64,000 bases of DNA from NCBI RefSeq assembly GCF_043557345.1, contig NZ_JBIFFV010000003.1, positions 186,001 to 250,000 on the forward strand, in the 5' to 3' direction. Each line of letters opens with the position of its first letter. Position 1 is the stretch's first letter. Under the pieces are notes generated by a model. The model saw only the letters and a list, made by a program, of their open reading frames with translations. It ran no database searches and was not told the origin of the DNA. Of the stretch, positions 36,498 to 45,734 are shown piece after piece. The position numbers and the translations under genes are program-made. The stretch is from Sulfitobacter sp043557345 (GTDB lineage: Bacteria > Pseudomonadota > Alphaproteobacteria > Rhodobacterales > Rhodobacteraceae).

Positions 36498-37072
36498 CAG
36501 TCGGCCCCTCCTGACTTGGGTTCTTCTTCGGTGCTGTTGTTTTGCGCCGCCTTATGGGTCGCGGGCGTTTCGGCGCTGCCCTCTGCGGCGGCTTCACCTT
36601 CGGGCTCGCCCTCTTCGACCAAGGGGGCCAGCGCAGTCAATACCGCGTCGATCTCGGCCATTTCGATCGCGCGGGTGGCGCGCAGGCTCTCCAATTCGGC
36701 AATCACGGCAGTGTCGATCAGCTTGGGGTTGGCCAGCCCCTCGGCATTGGCCAGTCGCAACTGCTCGCAGGCCGCCGATAGCTGCTCATTCGCCTGACGC
36801 AGACGCTGCACGTCCATATCGAGCTGGGTCACCCGGTCGTTGTTGAAGTCCATCTGCGCGCGCAGGTCGTCCAACTCGCCCTGATGGCTTTCCTTCAGCG
36901 TCTTGATCCGGTCGGACAGCTGAGCGTTGGCTTGGCGCTCCTCTTCCAAGGCCTGCACGATATCCTCATCCGGCTCTGCCGGTGCGGCGCTGAGCCGATC
37001 CACCCCCTTGGCCATCTGATCCATCGCGGCCGTGATGCGGCGCTGATAGTCTTCAAGTTCACTCATCCGCAT
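36497..37072 (-). CDS. Coiled-coil protein upstream of zapA
   Basis: A 191-residue acidic protein with no membrane segment. Residues about 30-115 form a coiled coil (EEERQANAQLSDRIKTLKES, DVQRLRQANEQLSAACEQL), and residues 150-191 are a disordered Glu/Ala-rich tail. Being the first gene of the zapA unit suggests a division-related role, perhaps as a ZapA partner in the way ZapB is in E. coli; no direct homology is claimed. The ATG at 37072 has GAGGAG at good spacing; a second ATG at 37066 would also work. Confidence 0.82.
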   Translation of the reverse strand: MRMSELEDYQRRITAAMDQMAKGVDRLSAAPAEPDEDIVQALEEERQANAQLSDRIKTLKESHQGELDDLRAQMDFNNDRVTQLDMDVQRLRQANEQLSAACEQLRLANAEGLANPKLIDTAVIAELESLRATRAIEMAEIDAVLTALAPLVEEGEPEGEAAAEGSAETPATHKAAQNNSTEEEPKSGGAD

Positions 37073-37404
37073 GAATTCTCCTCACTCGTCCTGCTCTTTC
37101 GGCGGCGTTTTCGCCTACCGTGCCCCGGGCTGCGCCCTGTTGCGGCGGCCCGTCCCGCAGATAGCGCGCGCCCCGCCCAATGTCACGCGGGCGAATCGCC
37201 CGTATCAGCCGGTTTTCGCAATCCTAGCCAAAGCGCGCCTAAATTGCGCCCCCCCTTTCGTTTCAGCAACTTGGGCCGCCAAGTCCGCGCTCGCCCGCGC
37301 CGGGGGCCGCCCCGCCCCCCCCCGCGCACCCGAGTTGTGCTTGAACTTTGCCCGATCGCTGGTATGCACAGGCCCAATCTGCCACAGCCCCAAAGGAAGC
37401 CCCC

Positions 37405-39420
37405 GTGGATCTGACAGCCCTCGCAAGCGCAAACCCCGACCACTGGTCCAAGGCCACCGCCATTCGCGCGCTGACCCTCGATGCCGTGGCCGCCGCCAAT
37501 TCCGGCCACTCCGGCATGCCGATGGGCATGGCCGATGTCGCCACCGTCCTTTTCGAAAAGCACCTGAAGTTCGACGCGTCCAACCCGCTTTGGCCCGACC
37601 GCGACCGCTTCATCCTGTCGGCGGGCCACGGCTCCATGCTGCTTTATTCGCTGCTGCACCTGACGGGCTATGAGCAATTCCCCATCGAGGAGTTGAAGAA
37701 CTTCCGCCAGATGGGCGCGCGCACCGCGGGCCATCCGGAGAACTTCCTCGCCGATGCGATTGAGACCACCACCGGCCCACTGGGCCAAGGCATCGCCAAC
37801 TCCGTCGGTTTCGCCATGGCCGAAGAGATGCTGCGCGCGCAATACGGTGCGAAGGTCGTGGACCATTACACCTATGTCATCGCTGGCGACGGCTGCTTGA
37901 TGGAAGGCGTGAGCCAAGAGGCAATCACACTGGCGGGTCGTCATAAGCTCAGCAAGCTCATCGTGATGTGGGACAACAACAACATCACCATCGACGGCCC
38001 CGTCACCCTGTCGGACACCAGCGATCAGGTCGCGCGCTTCAAAGCCGCACAGTGGCATGTGATCGAGATCGACGGCCACAACCCCGATGAGATCGACGCG
38101 GCCCTGACCGAGGCGAAAGCCTCCGACCTGCCCACCATGATCGCCTGCAAAACCCATATCGCTCTGGGCCACGCGGCGCAGGACACCTCGAAAGGCCACG
38201 GCGCGTTGACCGACGCCGACCAGATGGCCGAGGCCAAAAAGGCTTACGGCTGGACCACCGGCCCCTTCGAAGTGCCCGCTGACGTGAAATCCGCTTGGGA
38301 AGAGATCGGCAAACGCGGCGCCGACGCCCGCCGCGACTGGGAAGAGCGTTTCGACAAACTGCCCCGCGCCAAGCGCGAGACCTTTAACCGCGCCTTCGCC
38401 CTCGACGCGCCGAAAAAGATGAGCGCGACGGTCAAGGCCTTCAAGAAGCAGATCACCGAAGGCGCGCCCAAGATGGCGACCCGCGCGGCGAGCGAGAAAG
38501 CCCTCGAAGTGCTGAACCCGATCCTGCCGGAAACCGTTGGCGGCTCGGCGGACCTGACCGGTTCGAACAACACCAAGACCAGCGATCTCGGCATCTTCGA
38601 CACCGACAACCGCGGAGGGCGCTATGTCTACTGGGGCATTCGCGAACATGGTATGGCGGCGGCGATGAACGGCATGGCGCTGCACGGCGGCCTGCGCCCC
38701 TATGGCGGCACCTTCATGTGCTTCACCGACTATGCGCGCCCCGCGATGCGTCTGGCGGCCCTGATGCAAATTCCCACGGCCTTCGTCATGACCCATGACA
38801 GCATCGGCCTTGGCGAAGATGGCCCGACCCACCAGCCGATCGAGCATCTGGCGATCAGCCGTGCCACGCCGAACACCTATGTCTTCCGCCCCGCCGACGC
38901 GGTGGAGACGGCAGAGGCTTGGGAAATCGCCTTCACCGCGAAAACCACCCCATCGGTTCTGTCGCTGACCCGTCAGGGCTTGCCCACCGTGCGTCTGGAG
39001 CACAAAAACAACAACCTGACCGAAAAAGGCGCCTATGTGCTGGCCGATGCCGAGGGCAAACGTCAGGTGATCCTGATTGCCACCGGCTCTGAGGTGCATG
39101 TCGCACTGGCCGCGCGCGAGTTGCTCCAAGCCGAAGGCATCGGCACCCGCGTCGTCTCCATGCCCTGCATGGAACTCTTCGCCGCACAGGACGAAGCCTA
39201 CCGCAAGCGCGTGCTGCCCGGTGGCGCCGTGCGCGTCGGGATCGAGGCTGGCGCCCGTCAGGGCTGGGACCAGTGGCTCTTTGGCGAACGTGGCAAATAC
39301 GGCAAGGCGGATTTCGTCGGCATGGACCGCTTCGGCGCCTCCGCCCCGGCGGAAGAACTTTTCGAACGCTTCGGCTTCACCGCAGAGAACGTGGCAGAGA
39401 AGGCCAAAGCGCTGCTCTGA
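37405..39420 (+). CDS. tkt: Transketolase
   Basis: It moves two-carbon units between sugar phosphates using thiamine diphosphate (pentose phosphate and, if present, Calvin cycle). The 671 residues include ANSGHSGMPMGMA, SAGHGSML, the ThDP motif IAGDGCLMEG followed by WDNNNITID, and the pyrimidine-domain segment GIREHGMAAAMNGM. I chose the GTG at 37405 (VDLTALASANPDHW) because AAAGGA lies 8 bases upstream and the family N-terminus begins there; an in-frame ATG at 37348 would add 19 non-conserved residues. A strong terminator follows. Confidence 0.95.
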   Translation: MDLTALASANPDHWSKATAIRALTLDAVAAANSGHSGMPMGMADVATVLFEKHLKFDASNPLWPDRDRFILSAGHGSMLLYSLLHLTGYEQFPIEELKNFRQMGARTAGHPENFLADAIETTTGPLGQGIANSVGFAMAEEMLRAQYGAKVVDHYTYVIAGDGCLMEGVSQEAITLAGRHKLSKLIVMWDNNNITIDGPVTLSDTSDQVARFKAAQWHVIEIDGHNPDEIDAALTEAKASDLPTMIACKTHIALGHAAQDTSKGHGALTDADQMAEAKKAYGWTTGPFEVPADVKSAWEEIGKRGADARRDWEERFDKLPRAKRETFNRAFALDAPKKMSATVKAFKKQITEGAPKMATRAASEKALEVLNPILPETVGGSADLTGSNNTKTSDLGIFDTDNRGGRYVYWGIREHGMAAAMNGMALHGGLRPYGGTFMCFTDYARPAMRLAALMQIPTAFVMTHDSIGLGEDGPTHQPIEHLAISRATPNTYVFRPADAVETAEAWEIAFTAKTTPSVLSLTRQGLPTVRLEHKNNNLTEKGAYVLADAEGKRQVILIATGSEVHVALAARELLQAEGIGTRVVSMPCMELFAAQDEAYRKRVLPGGAVRVGIEAGARQGWDQWLFGERGKYGKADFVGMDRFGASAPAEELFERFGFTAENVAEKAKALL

Positions 39421-39439
39421 TCTGCGGATCATACAATAC

Positions 39440-39476
39440 AAAAAGGGGGCGACGGTTCATCCGTCGCCCCCTTTTT
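39440..39476. terminator. Bidirectional terminator, tkt / DUF808 gene
   Basis: A 16-bp perfect stem (39440-39455 with 39461-39476), a 5-base loop TTCAT, with A and T runs at the two ends, between convergent genes. Confidence 0.96.
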
Positions 39477-39498
39477 CATCTGCTAGATAAGGTCGTAC

Positions 39499-40473
39499 TT
39501 AAACGGCTGCCTTATGAAACACCTTGCGCCAGATTGGGGTCACGATCTTCTCTCCAATCGGGATCAGCACCAGACCAAGCGCTAAACCAAAGAGCCCGTC
39601 GATCCCCGCCGTGATGATCCATTCAACCGCCCCCTCGAACTGGGCCGGAACCGCGTGACCGACGGTCACGGCAATGTCGTGGATCCACTTATAGGGGGCG
39701 GCAAAGCCCATCTGCTCTAGCCCGTGAATGATGATCGACCCGCCGACCCAAAGCATGGCCGCCGTGCCGACGATGGTGAGCAGCTTCAAGAACCCCGGCA
39801 TCCCGCGCACCAACGCCCGGCCAACGCTCCGCGTTAGGCCAAATCGCCCCTTGTTCGCCATCACCAGACCCACATCGTCCATTTTGACGATCAGGGCGAC
39901 GGAGCCATAGACTGCCACGGTGATCATGATCGCCACCGCCGCAAGCGTCGCCGCCTCCATCCAAAAGTTGCTCTCCGGAATCGCAGAAAGGGCAATGGTC
40001 ATGATCTCTGCCGACAGGATAAAGTCAGTCTTGATCGCGCCCGCGGCCTTCTTCTCTTCCAGCTGCGCAGGGTCTTCGACCACCTTCCCCTTATCGGGAT
40101 AATCCTCATGCCCATGCCCCCAACCAAGCGCATGGGCGACCTTCTCGGCCCCCTCGAAACACAGGTAAGCCCCGCCCAGCATCAAAAGCGGCGGGATCGC
40201 CCATGGCGCGAAATTCGCCAAAAGCAGACCCACGGGCAGCAAGTAGACCAGCTTGTTGCGCAACGATCCCTTGGTGATCCGCCAGATCACCGGCAATTCA
40301 CGCTCGGCCTTGAACCCGTGTAGATATTTCGGCGTCACGGCAGCATCGTCAATCACCGCACCCGCCGCCTTGGAGCCCGCCTTGGCCGCCTGCCCGATCA
40401 CGTCATCCACGCTCGCCGCTGCAACCTTGGCAATGGCCGCCACGTCATCCACAAGTGCCAGTAAACCGCTCAT
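39499..40473 (-). CDS. DUF808 family membrane protein (YedI-like)
   Basis: A 324-residue inner-membrane protein. It starts MSGLLALVDDVAAIAKVAAA, has the family segment YLHGFKAERELPVIWRI, and at least five hydrophobic stretches (about 80-108, 160-178, 184-212, 235-262 and 285-315). Family members such as YedI have no proven function; transport or envelope integrity has been guessed. I chose the ATG at 40473; the longer in-frame reading adds a leader that does not look like the family. Confidence 0.87.
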   Translation of the reverse strand: MSGLLALVDDVAAIAKVAAASVDDVIGQAAKAGSKAAGAVIDDAAVTPKYLHGFKAERELPVIWRITKGSLRNKLVYLLPVGLLLANFAPWAIPPLLMLGGAYLCFEGAEKVAHALGWGHGHEDYPDKGKVVEDPAQLEEKKAAGAIKTDFILSAEIMTIALSAIPESNFWMEAATLAAVAIMITVAVYGSVALIVKMDDVGLVMANKGRFGLTRSVGRALVRGMPGFLKLLTIVGTAAMLWVGGSIIIHGLEQMGFAAPYKWIHDIAVTVGHAVPAQFEGAVEWIITAGIDGLFGLALGLVLIPIGEKIVTPIWRKVFHKAAV

Positions 40474-40691
40474 TCCATGCCCCTTTTTGCGTGCTGCATC
40501 CGAAGTAGCATGTGCAGCCCATCTGGCAAGTCCGAAGCCGCTGCCACCTTTACCGCTAACATGGAAGTTTAACGCTAACATGTGGAAATCATTTGGTTTT
40601 GCCCCTTTCCCCTGACCGCCCGTGCCGGATATAGAACCCGCGACCCCGACATACGGCCCCCCATCGCGCGGCCCGAGACAAGGAATGCACC

Positions 40692-41693
40692 ATGACCATC
40701 AAAGTTGGCATCAACGGATTTGGCCGCATCGGCCGCTGCACGCTCAGCCATATCGCGGCCTCGGGGCGCGATGATATCGAAGTGATCAAAGTCAACGCCA
40801 CCGGCCCGCTCAGCACCGCGGCGCATCTCATCAAATACGATTCCGTCCATGGCCGCTTCCCGGGCGAGGTGCAGATCGACGACGGCTACATGAACCTCGG
40901 CCAGAACGACATTGAGATGATGTCGACCTACAACCTCGAAGAGCTCGACTGGTCCGGCTGCGACGTGGTGCTGGAATGCACCGGCAAGTTCAACGACGGC
41001 AACAAGGCCAATGTGCACCTCGAGAACGGCGCCAAACGCGTGTTGCTCTCAGCGCCCGGCAAGAACGTCGACAAGACAATCGTCTACGGCGTCAACGACG
41101 ACCAGCTCGAAGCCTCGGATCGGATGATCTCCAACGGTTCCTGCACCACCAACTGCCTCGCCCCGCTCGCCAAGGTGATGCACGAGGCCGTGGGCATCGA
41201 AAGCGGCCTGATGACCACGATCCACAGCTACACCGGCGACCAGCCGACACTCGACCGCCGCCACAACGACCTCTACCGCGCCCGCGCCGCCGCCATGGCG
41301 CTAATCCCCACCTCCACCGGCGCTGCAAAGGCTCTGGGCGAAGTGCTGCCCGCGCTGAAGGGCAAACTCGACGGCACCGCAATGCGCGTGCCCACTCCCA
41401 ATGTCTCCGCTGTCGACCTCACCTTCCAGGCCAGCCGCGACGTAACCGTGGAGGAAATCAACGCCGCCGCCCGCGCCGCCGCTGATGGCCCGATGAAACG
41501 CGTGCTGGCCTATGACCCCGAACAGAAGGTCAGCATCGACTTCAACCATACCGAGGAAAGCTGCATTTTCGCCCCCGACCAAACCATCGTCGTGGCAGGC
41601 CGCACCGTGCGGGTGCTGGGCTGGTATGACAACGAATGGGCTTTCTCGGTGCGCATGGCCGATGTCGCCGTCGCCATGGGCAAACTGGGCTGA
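40692..41693 (+). CDS. gap: Glyceraldehyde-3-phosphate dehydrogenase
   Basis: A 333-residue GAPDH of normal length: GINGFGRIGR (7-16) for NAD(P), the catalytic Cys in SNGSCTTNCLAPLAKVM (Cys151), the His-bearing HSYTGDQ and the WYDNEWAFS tail. The usual ND motif after the second strand is replaced by VNATGPLSTAAHL, and the Ala before the catalytic Ser is Gly, so this may be a paralogue with altered coenzyme preference or a dedicated direction. A 47-residue membrane protein gene follows closely. Confidence 0.93.
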   Translation: MTIKVGINGFGRIGRCTLSHIAASGRDDIEVIKVNATGPLSTAAHLIKYDSVHGRFPGEVQIDDGYMNLGQNDIEMMSTYNLEELDWSGCDVVLECTGKFNDGNKANVHLENGAKRVLLSAPGKNVDKTIVYGVNDDQLEASDRMISNGSCTTNCLAPLAKVMHEAVGIESGLMTTIHSYTGDQPTLDRRHNDLYRARAAAMALIPTSTGAAKALGEVLPALKGKLDGTAMRVPTPNVSAVDLTFQASRDVTVEEINAAARAAADGPMKRVLAYDPEQKVSIDFNHTEESCIFAPDQTIVVAGRTVRVLGWYDNEWAFSVRMADVAVAMGKLG

Positions 41694-41752
41694 GGCTTGC
41701 ACGGCGGGGATGTGCCTGTAATATCAGGCCATTCCCCGGCCGGAGCCCCATC

Positions 41753-41896
41753 ATGACCAATCCCATCGCCATCATGCTGGCCCTTGTGATCGCTGGGGCG
41801 ATGGCAGTCGACCTCTCTTTCTATGGGGCCGACCACATGATCTATCTCGGCAAGAAACTCTTTGCACTGATCGAATGGATGGCCTTCTGGCGGTAA
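41753..41896 (+). CDS. Small membrane protein, 47 residues
   Basis: Starts MTNPIAIMLALVIAGAMAVD, a single hydrophobic helix (about 4-24), and ends GKKLFALIEWMAFWR, an amphipathic, aromatic-rich tail. There is a CGGAG ribosome site. It lies 59 bp after the GAPDH gene, probably on the same transcript. I recall similar short proteins next to gap in roseobacters, which supports it being real. Function unknown; it may sit at the membrane near glycolytic enzymes, but that is only a guess. Confidence 0.75.
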   Translation: MTNPIAIMLALVIAGAMAVDLSFYGADHMIYLGKKLFALIEWMAFWR

Positions 41897-41970
41897 CCTC
41901 CCCCCAATCGCCACCCTCCACAGCAGCCCAAAAAAAGACGCGGCCGCCATTCAAGCGCCACGCCCCTCCC

Positions 41971-41991
41971 CTTCATCCTTTTAAAAATACC
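41971..41991 (+). repeat. Short intergenic motif, copy 2
   Basis: CTTCATCCTT followed by an A/T-rich middle and AAATACC, as at 13121-13141. It lies between the small membrane gene and the convergent coaD. Confidence 0.5.
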
Positions 41992-42033
41992 TCGCAGAAC
42001 CGCGCCGCACACGGCCCACTCGCCACCTAAACG

Positions 42034-42531
42034 CTACCCCTGCGAAAACCGCTCAATCAGCACCTTATTCACCGCCGGCGTCACGAATTTGCTGACATCC
42101 CCATCCAACCGCGCGATCTCTTTCACCAATTTGCTGGCGATCGCCTGATGGGTGGCCTCGGCCATCAAGAAGACCGTTTCGATGGAATCGTCCAACTGCC
42201 GGTTCATGCCAACCATCTGGAACTCATATTCGAAATCGGACACGGCGCGCAGACCGCGCACGATGGTCTGGGCGCCCACGTCGCGGGCACAGTCGATCAG
42301 CAGGTTTTCGAAAGGATGCACCACGATCTCGACGCCGGTCTCCTCGGCCAATTGCGCGCATTCTGCTTCGATCAGGGCGACCCGTTCTTCGAGGGTGAAC
42401 AACGGCCCCTTGTCGCGGTTGATGGCCACGCCAATCACCAGCCGGTCGACCATGCGGGCCGCGCGGCGGATGATGTCGATATGCCCCAGCGTGATCGGGT
42501 CGAACGTACCGGGGTAAAGGGCTATGCGCAT
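42034..42531 (-). CDS. coaD: Phosphopantetheine adenylyltransferase
   Basis: It adds AMP to 4'-phosphopantetheine, the penultimate step of coenzyme A synthesis. The 165 residues start MRIALYPGTFDPITLGHIDI with the T/HxGH nucleotidyltransferase motif (LGHID, about 15-19), then VRGLRAVSDFEYEFQM and the C-terminal ISS-T-like region SKLVKEIARLDGDVSKFV. Standard length. The gene stands alone. Confidence 0.95.
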   Translation of the reverse strand: MRIALYPGTFDPITLGHIDIIRRAARMVDRLVIGVAINRDKGPLFTLEERVALIEAECAQLAEETGVEIVVHPFENLLIDCARDVGAQTIVRGLRAVSDFEYEFQMVGMNRQLDDSIETVFLMAEATHQAIASKLVKEIARLDGDVSKFVTPAVNKVLIERFSQG

Positions 42532-42655
42532 GTAATTGTCCTGCGTATCTGCTGCGTTGCGGCACAGCCAATCATTTCACCGCCCCAAGCGCAAGTCGGT
42601 TAGCGATAGCAGTGCCCCGCCGTCAGCCGGCGGGAACCACAGTTTCGATGCCGCA

Positions 42656-43090
42656 TCAGTGCCCCATGATCATGCCTTCGAGGGCCTGTTTCTCCATCGA
42701 CAGCTCTTGCAATTGCGCCTTGACCACATCGCCGAGGGAGATCAGCCCCACCAACTCGCCGTCCTCCAGCACCGGCATATGGCGGAAGCGCCCATCGGTC
42801 ATCTTTTGCAGCACCGCATCGGACCGGTCGTCGCGGCTACAGGTTACCAGTTTGCGGGTCATGAGAGTTTCGGCCGCCTGCTCCAAACAGCCCGCCCCCG
42901 CGCGGCCCAACTCGCGCACGATGTCGCGCTCGGAGAGAATCCCATCCGGCGTTTTGCCATCGGCCGAAATCACCAGCGTCCCGATCCGTTTCTCGGCCAG
43001 TATCGCCGCCGCCTCGGAGATCGCCAATCCGGGTTTGGCCGTCACCACCTTATCATCGGGCTTGGTCTTGAGAATCTGCGATACGAGCAT
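42656..43090 (-). CDS. CBS-domain pair protein
   Basis: A 144-residue protein made of two CBS repeats: residues about 8-65 (ISEAAAILAEKRIGTLVISA, GILSERDIVREL) and 75-130 (DAVLQKMTDGRFRHMPVLED, GLISLGDVVK). Stand-alone CBS pairs bind adenosine nucleotides and sense energy charge or redox partners. I chose the ATG at 43090 because the longer reading runs into the neighbouring regulator and lacks family similarity. Target unknown. Confidence 0.88.
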   Translation of the reverse strand: MLVSQILKTKPDDKVVTAKPGLAISEAAAILAEKRIGTLVISADGKTPDGILSERDIVRELGRAGAGCLEQAAETLMTRKLVTCSRDDRSDAVLQKMTDGRFRHMPVLEDGELVGLISLGDVVKAQLQELSMEKQALEGMIMGH

Positions 43091-43151
43091 CTGGCGCCTC
43101 CTTGGGTACAGGGCTAAGTCACCTTCAGCGTCACCGCGAAATCCTTTTCTG

Positions 43152-44072
43152 TCAAGCTTTTGGCGCAGCCCGCCCCGAGGCCAGCGCCTCCAGCCGCGCG
43201 GTCTCGGCCCGCAGCCCGGTGGCCAGCGCCTCGGCAAAGGCCGCCAATCGAGCGTTGCGCCGGTCATCGGCGTGGCGGATCAGATAAAAGGCGCGTTTGA
43301 GGCTCACGGCATCGGTGAGGATGCGCCGCACCCCCCGTGTCGCGGCGAGCGAGAAGTCATGCGCGACCCCGATCCCCCCGCCCTGCTGGATCATTCGCAC
43401 CTGTACGGATACGGAATTCGACGCCAGCGCCACCCGGCTGATGCCAAGGTCGGCGAGATAATCCAACTCACGGTCAAAGATCATATCGGGGATATAGCCG
43501 ACCATCCGGTGCCCTTGCAGATCGCCCACGGCGGTCACCTCAGGATGCTGCGCCAGATAGCTTTCGGCGGCGGCAAGATGGAGATGGTAGTCCGTCACTT
43601 TCTGCACCACCAACCGCCCCGCCGTGGGCGCGCTCACCCCGATGGCCATATCCGCCTCGCGCCGGGACAGGTTGAAGACGCGCGGCAATGCGATGATCTG
43701 CACATCCAGATCGGGGTTTTTCTCGGCAATCGCCGCACAGACCTGTGGCAGCAGATAGTTCGCAGCCCCATCGGGCGCGCCGACACGGATCTGGCCCGAT
43801 AGCTGATCGCTTTGCACCTGCACCCCGGCGGTGGCCGCGCGCATCGCCTGTTCGGCCCGCTCTGCCCGCTGCATCAGATCCCGCCCCGCTTCGGTCAACA
43901 TATAGCCCTGAGGGGATTTCACGAAGAGCACGGTCTGCAACGCCTTTTCCAACCGCGCCATGCGGCGGCCCAGCGTTGCGGGATCGAGCCGCAGCAGCTT
44001 GCCCGCGCCAGACAGGCTTTCCTCTCTCGCGACCGCCAGAAACAGCCGCAGGTCGTCCCAATTCTGATCCAT
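43152..44072 (-). CDS. LysR family regulator, divergent from mmsA
   Basis: A 306-residue LysR protein. The HTH is in LRLFLAVAREESLSGAGKLL (about 8-27) and DPATLGRRMARLEKAL; the effector domain follows from about residue 87. It is divergent from mmsA with a 108-bp gap that contains a palindrome (44090-44103), so it is the likely regulator of the valine degradation genes. I chose the ATG at 44072, which puts the HTH at the usual distance from the N-terminus. The effector may be a valine catabolite; that is inference. Confidence 0.9.
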   Translation of the reverse strand: MDQNWDDLRLFLAVAREESLSGAGKLLRLDPATLGRRMARLEKALQTVLFVKSPQGYMLTEAGRDLMQRAERAEQAMRAATAGVQVQSDQLSGQIRVGAPDGAANYLLPQVCAAIAEKNPDLDVQIIALPRVFNLSRREADMAIGVSAPTAGRLVVQKVTDYHLHLAAAESYLAQHPEVTAVGDLQGHRMVGYIPDMIFDRELDYLADLGISRVALASNSVSVQVRMIQQGGGIGVAHDFSLAATRGVRRILTDAVSLKRAFYLIRHADDRRNARLAAFAEALATGLRAETARLEALASGRAAPKA

Positions 44073-44089
44073 CCATCTGCCCTCACGCT

Positions 44090-44103
44090 TTGCAAAAATG
44101 CAA
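44090..44103. promoter_or_regulatory. Candidate LysR operator upstream of mmsA
   Basis: TTGCA-AAAA-TGCAA is a perfect 5-4-5 palindrome in the LysR/mmsA gap. A half-site TTGCAAGG recurs at 44140-44147, nearer mmsA. The arrangement of a strong site near the regulator plus a weaker one near the target promoter is typical of LysR control. Confidence 0.5.
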
Positions 44104-44180
44104 GACGGTTTTGCCATCCTTCCTCTGTTCCGGTTCTTTTTGCAAGGCTATCGTGCCGCCAACCATAGAGGAGACCGATC

Positions 44181-45680
44181 ATGCAAGAGATGACGCATTA
44201 CCTGAACGGCGAGCACGTCAAGGGCACCTCCGGGCGCTTCGCCGACGTGATGAACCCCGCCACCGGCGAAGTGCAGGCCAAGGTGCCGCTGGCCAATGGC
44301 GATGAGCTGAACAAGGCGGTGGAATACGCCCAAGCCGCGCAGCCGAAATGGGCCGCCACCAACCCGCAGCGCCGCGCCCGCGTGCTGATGAAGTTCGTGG
44401 CCCTGCTGAACCGCGACATGGACAAGCTGGCCGAGGCGCTGAGCCGCGAGCACGGCAAGACCCTGCCCGACGCCGCCGGTGACGTGCAGCGTGGCCTCGA
44501 AGTGGTGGAATACTGCATCGGCGCGCCGGAACTGCTGAAGGGTGATTTCACCGACAGCGCCGGCCCGGGCATCGACATGTACTCCATGCGCCAGCCTCTG
44601 GGCGTCACCGCGGGCATCACGCCCTTCAACTTCCCGGCCATGATCCCGATGTGGATGTTCGCCCCCGCTATCGCCTGCGGCAACGCCTTCATCCTGAAGC
44701 CGTCCGAGCGTGACCCCTCCGTCCCGCTGATGCTGGCCGAACTGCTGGAAGAGGCCGGTCTGCCCAAGGGCATCATTCAGGTCGTGAATGGCGACAAGGA
44801 AGCGGTCGACGCGATCCTGCATCATGACGTGATCCAGTCCATCGGCTTTGTCGGCTCGACCCCGATCGCCGAGTACATCTATGCCACCGGCTGCGCCAAC
44901 GGCAAACGCGTGCAGTGCTTCGGCGGTGCCAAGAACCACATGATCATCATGCCCGACGCCGACCTCGACCAGGCCGCCGACGCGCTGGTGGGTGCAGGCT
45001 ACGGTGCCGCGGGCGAACGCTGCATGGCGATCTCCGTCGCCGTGCCGGTGGGCGAGGAAACCGCCGACCGCCTGATCGAAAAGCTGGTGCCGCGCATCGA
45101 AAAGCTGAAAGTCGGCCCCTACACCGCAGGCAACGACGTGGACTATGGCCCCGTGGTCACCGCCGCCGCCAAGGCCAACATCGAACGTCTGGTCCAGACC
45201 GGCATCGATCAGGGTGCGGAGCTTGTCGTCGACGGGCGCGACTTCAAACTGCAGGGCTACGAGAACGGCTATTTCGTCGGGCCGCATCTGTTTGACCGCG
45301 CCACCAAGGACATGGACATCTACAAGCAGGAAATCTTCGGCCCCGTGCTGACCTGCGTCCGCGCCAAGGACTACGAAGAGGCGCTTGGCCTTGCGATGGA
45401 CCACGAGTACGGCAACGGCACGGCGATCTTCACCCGCGACGGTGACGCGGCGCGCGACTTCGCCAACCGCATCAACATCGGCATGGTCGGTGTCAACGTG
45501 CCGATCCCGGTGCCGCTGGCCTACCACACCTTCGGCGGCTGGAAGAAATCCGTCTTCGGCGATCTGAACCAGCACGGCCCGGATGCGTTCAAGTTTTACA
45601 CCCGCACCAAGACCGTGACGGCACGCTGGCCCTCGGGCATCAAGGAGGGTGGCGAGTTCTCCATCCCCGTGATGGAGTGA
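44181..45680 (+). CDS. mmsA: CoA-acylating methylmalonate-semialdehyde dehydrogenase
   Basis: It oxidises methylmalonate semialdehyde to propionyl-CoA (valine and inositol breakdown). The 499 residues show ITPFNFPAMIPMWMFAPAIA, the NAD region GFVGSTPIAEYIY, the catalytic Cys281 in GAAGERCMAISVAVPVG and GVNVPIPVPLAYHTFGGWK. The ERCMA context is typical of the CoA-dependent branch. It heads the valine block, with the divergent LysR gene upstream; the acyl-CoA dehydrogenase, hydrolase and mmsB follow after one unrelated gene. Confidence 0.95.
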   Translation: MQEMTHYLNGEHVKGTSGRFADVMNPATGEVQAKVPLANGDELNKAVEYAQAAQPKWAATNPQRRARVLMKFVALLNRDMDKLAEALSREHGKTLPDAAGDVQRGLEVVEYCIGAPELLKGDFTDSAGPGIDMYSMRQPLGVTAGITPFNFPAMIPMWMFAPAIACGNAFILKPSERDPSVPLMLAELLEEAGLPKGIIQVVNGDKEAVDAILHHDVIQSIGFVGSTPIAEYIYATGCANGKRVQCFGGAKNHMIIMPDADLDQAADALVGAGYGAAGERCMAISVAVPVGEETADRLIEKLVPRIEKLKVGPYTAGNDVDYGPVVTAAAKANIERLVQTGIDQGAELVVDGRDFKLQGYENGYFVGPHLFDRATKDMDIYKQEIFGPVLTCVRAKDYEEALGLAMDHEYGNGTAIFTRDGDAARDFANRINIGMVGVNVPIPVPLAYHTFGGWKKSVFGDLNQHGPDAFKFYTRTKTVTARWPSGIKEGGEFSIPVME

Positions 45681-45734
45681 TCCATCCCGCCGGTCGCCCA
45701 ATGTGGCGGTCGGCCCCTGCCAAAGGTCAGAGCC

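Noticed and set aside
42600..42640. CCCGCCG/CGGCGGG hairpin near 42616 as a terminator for the CBS gene
   Set aside because: The stem is good but no T-run follows on the minus strand, so I did not list it.
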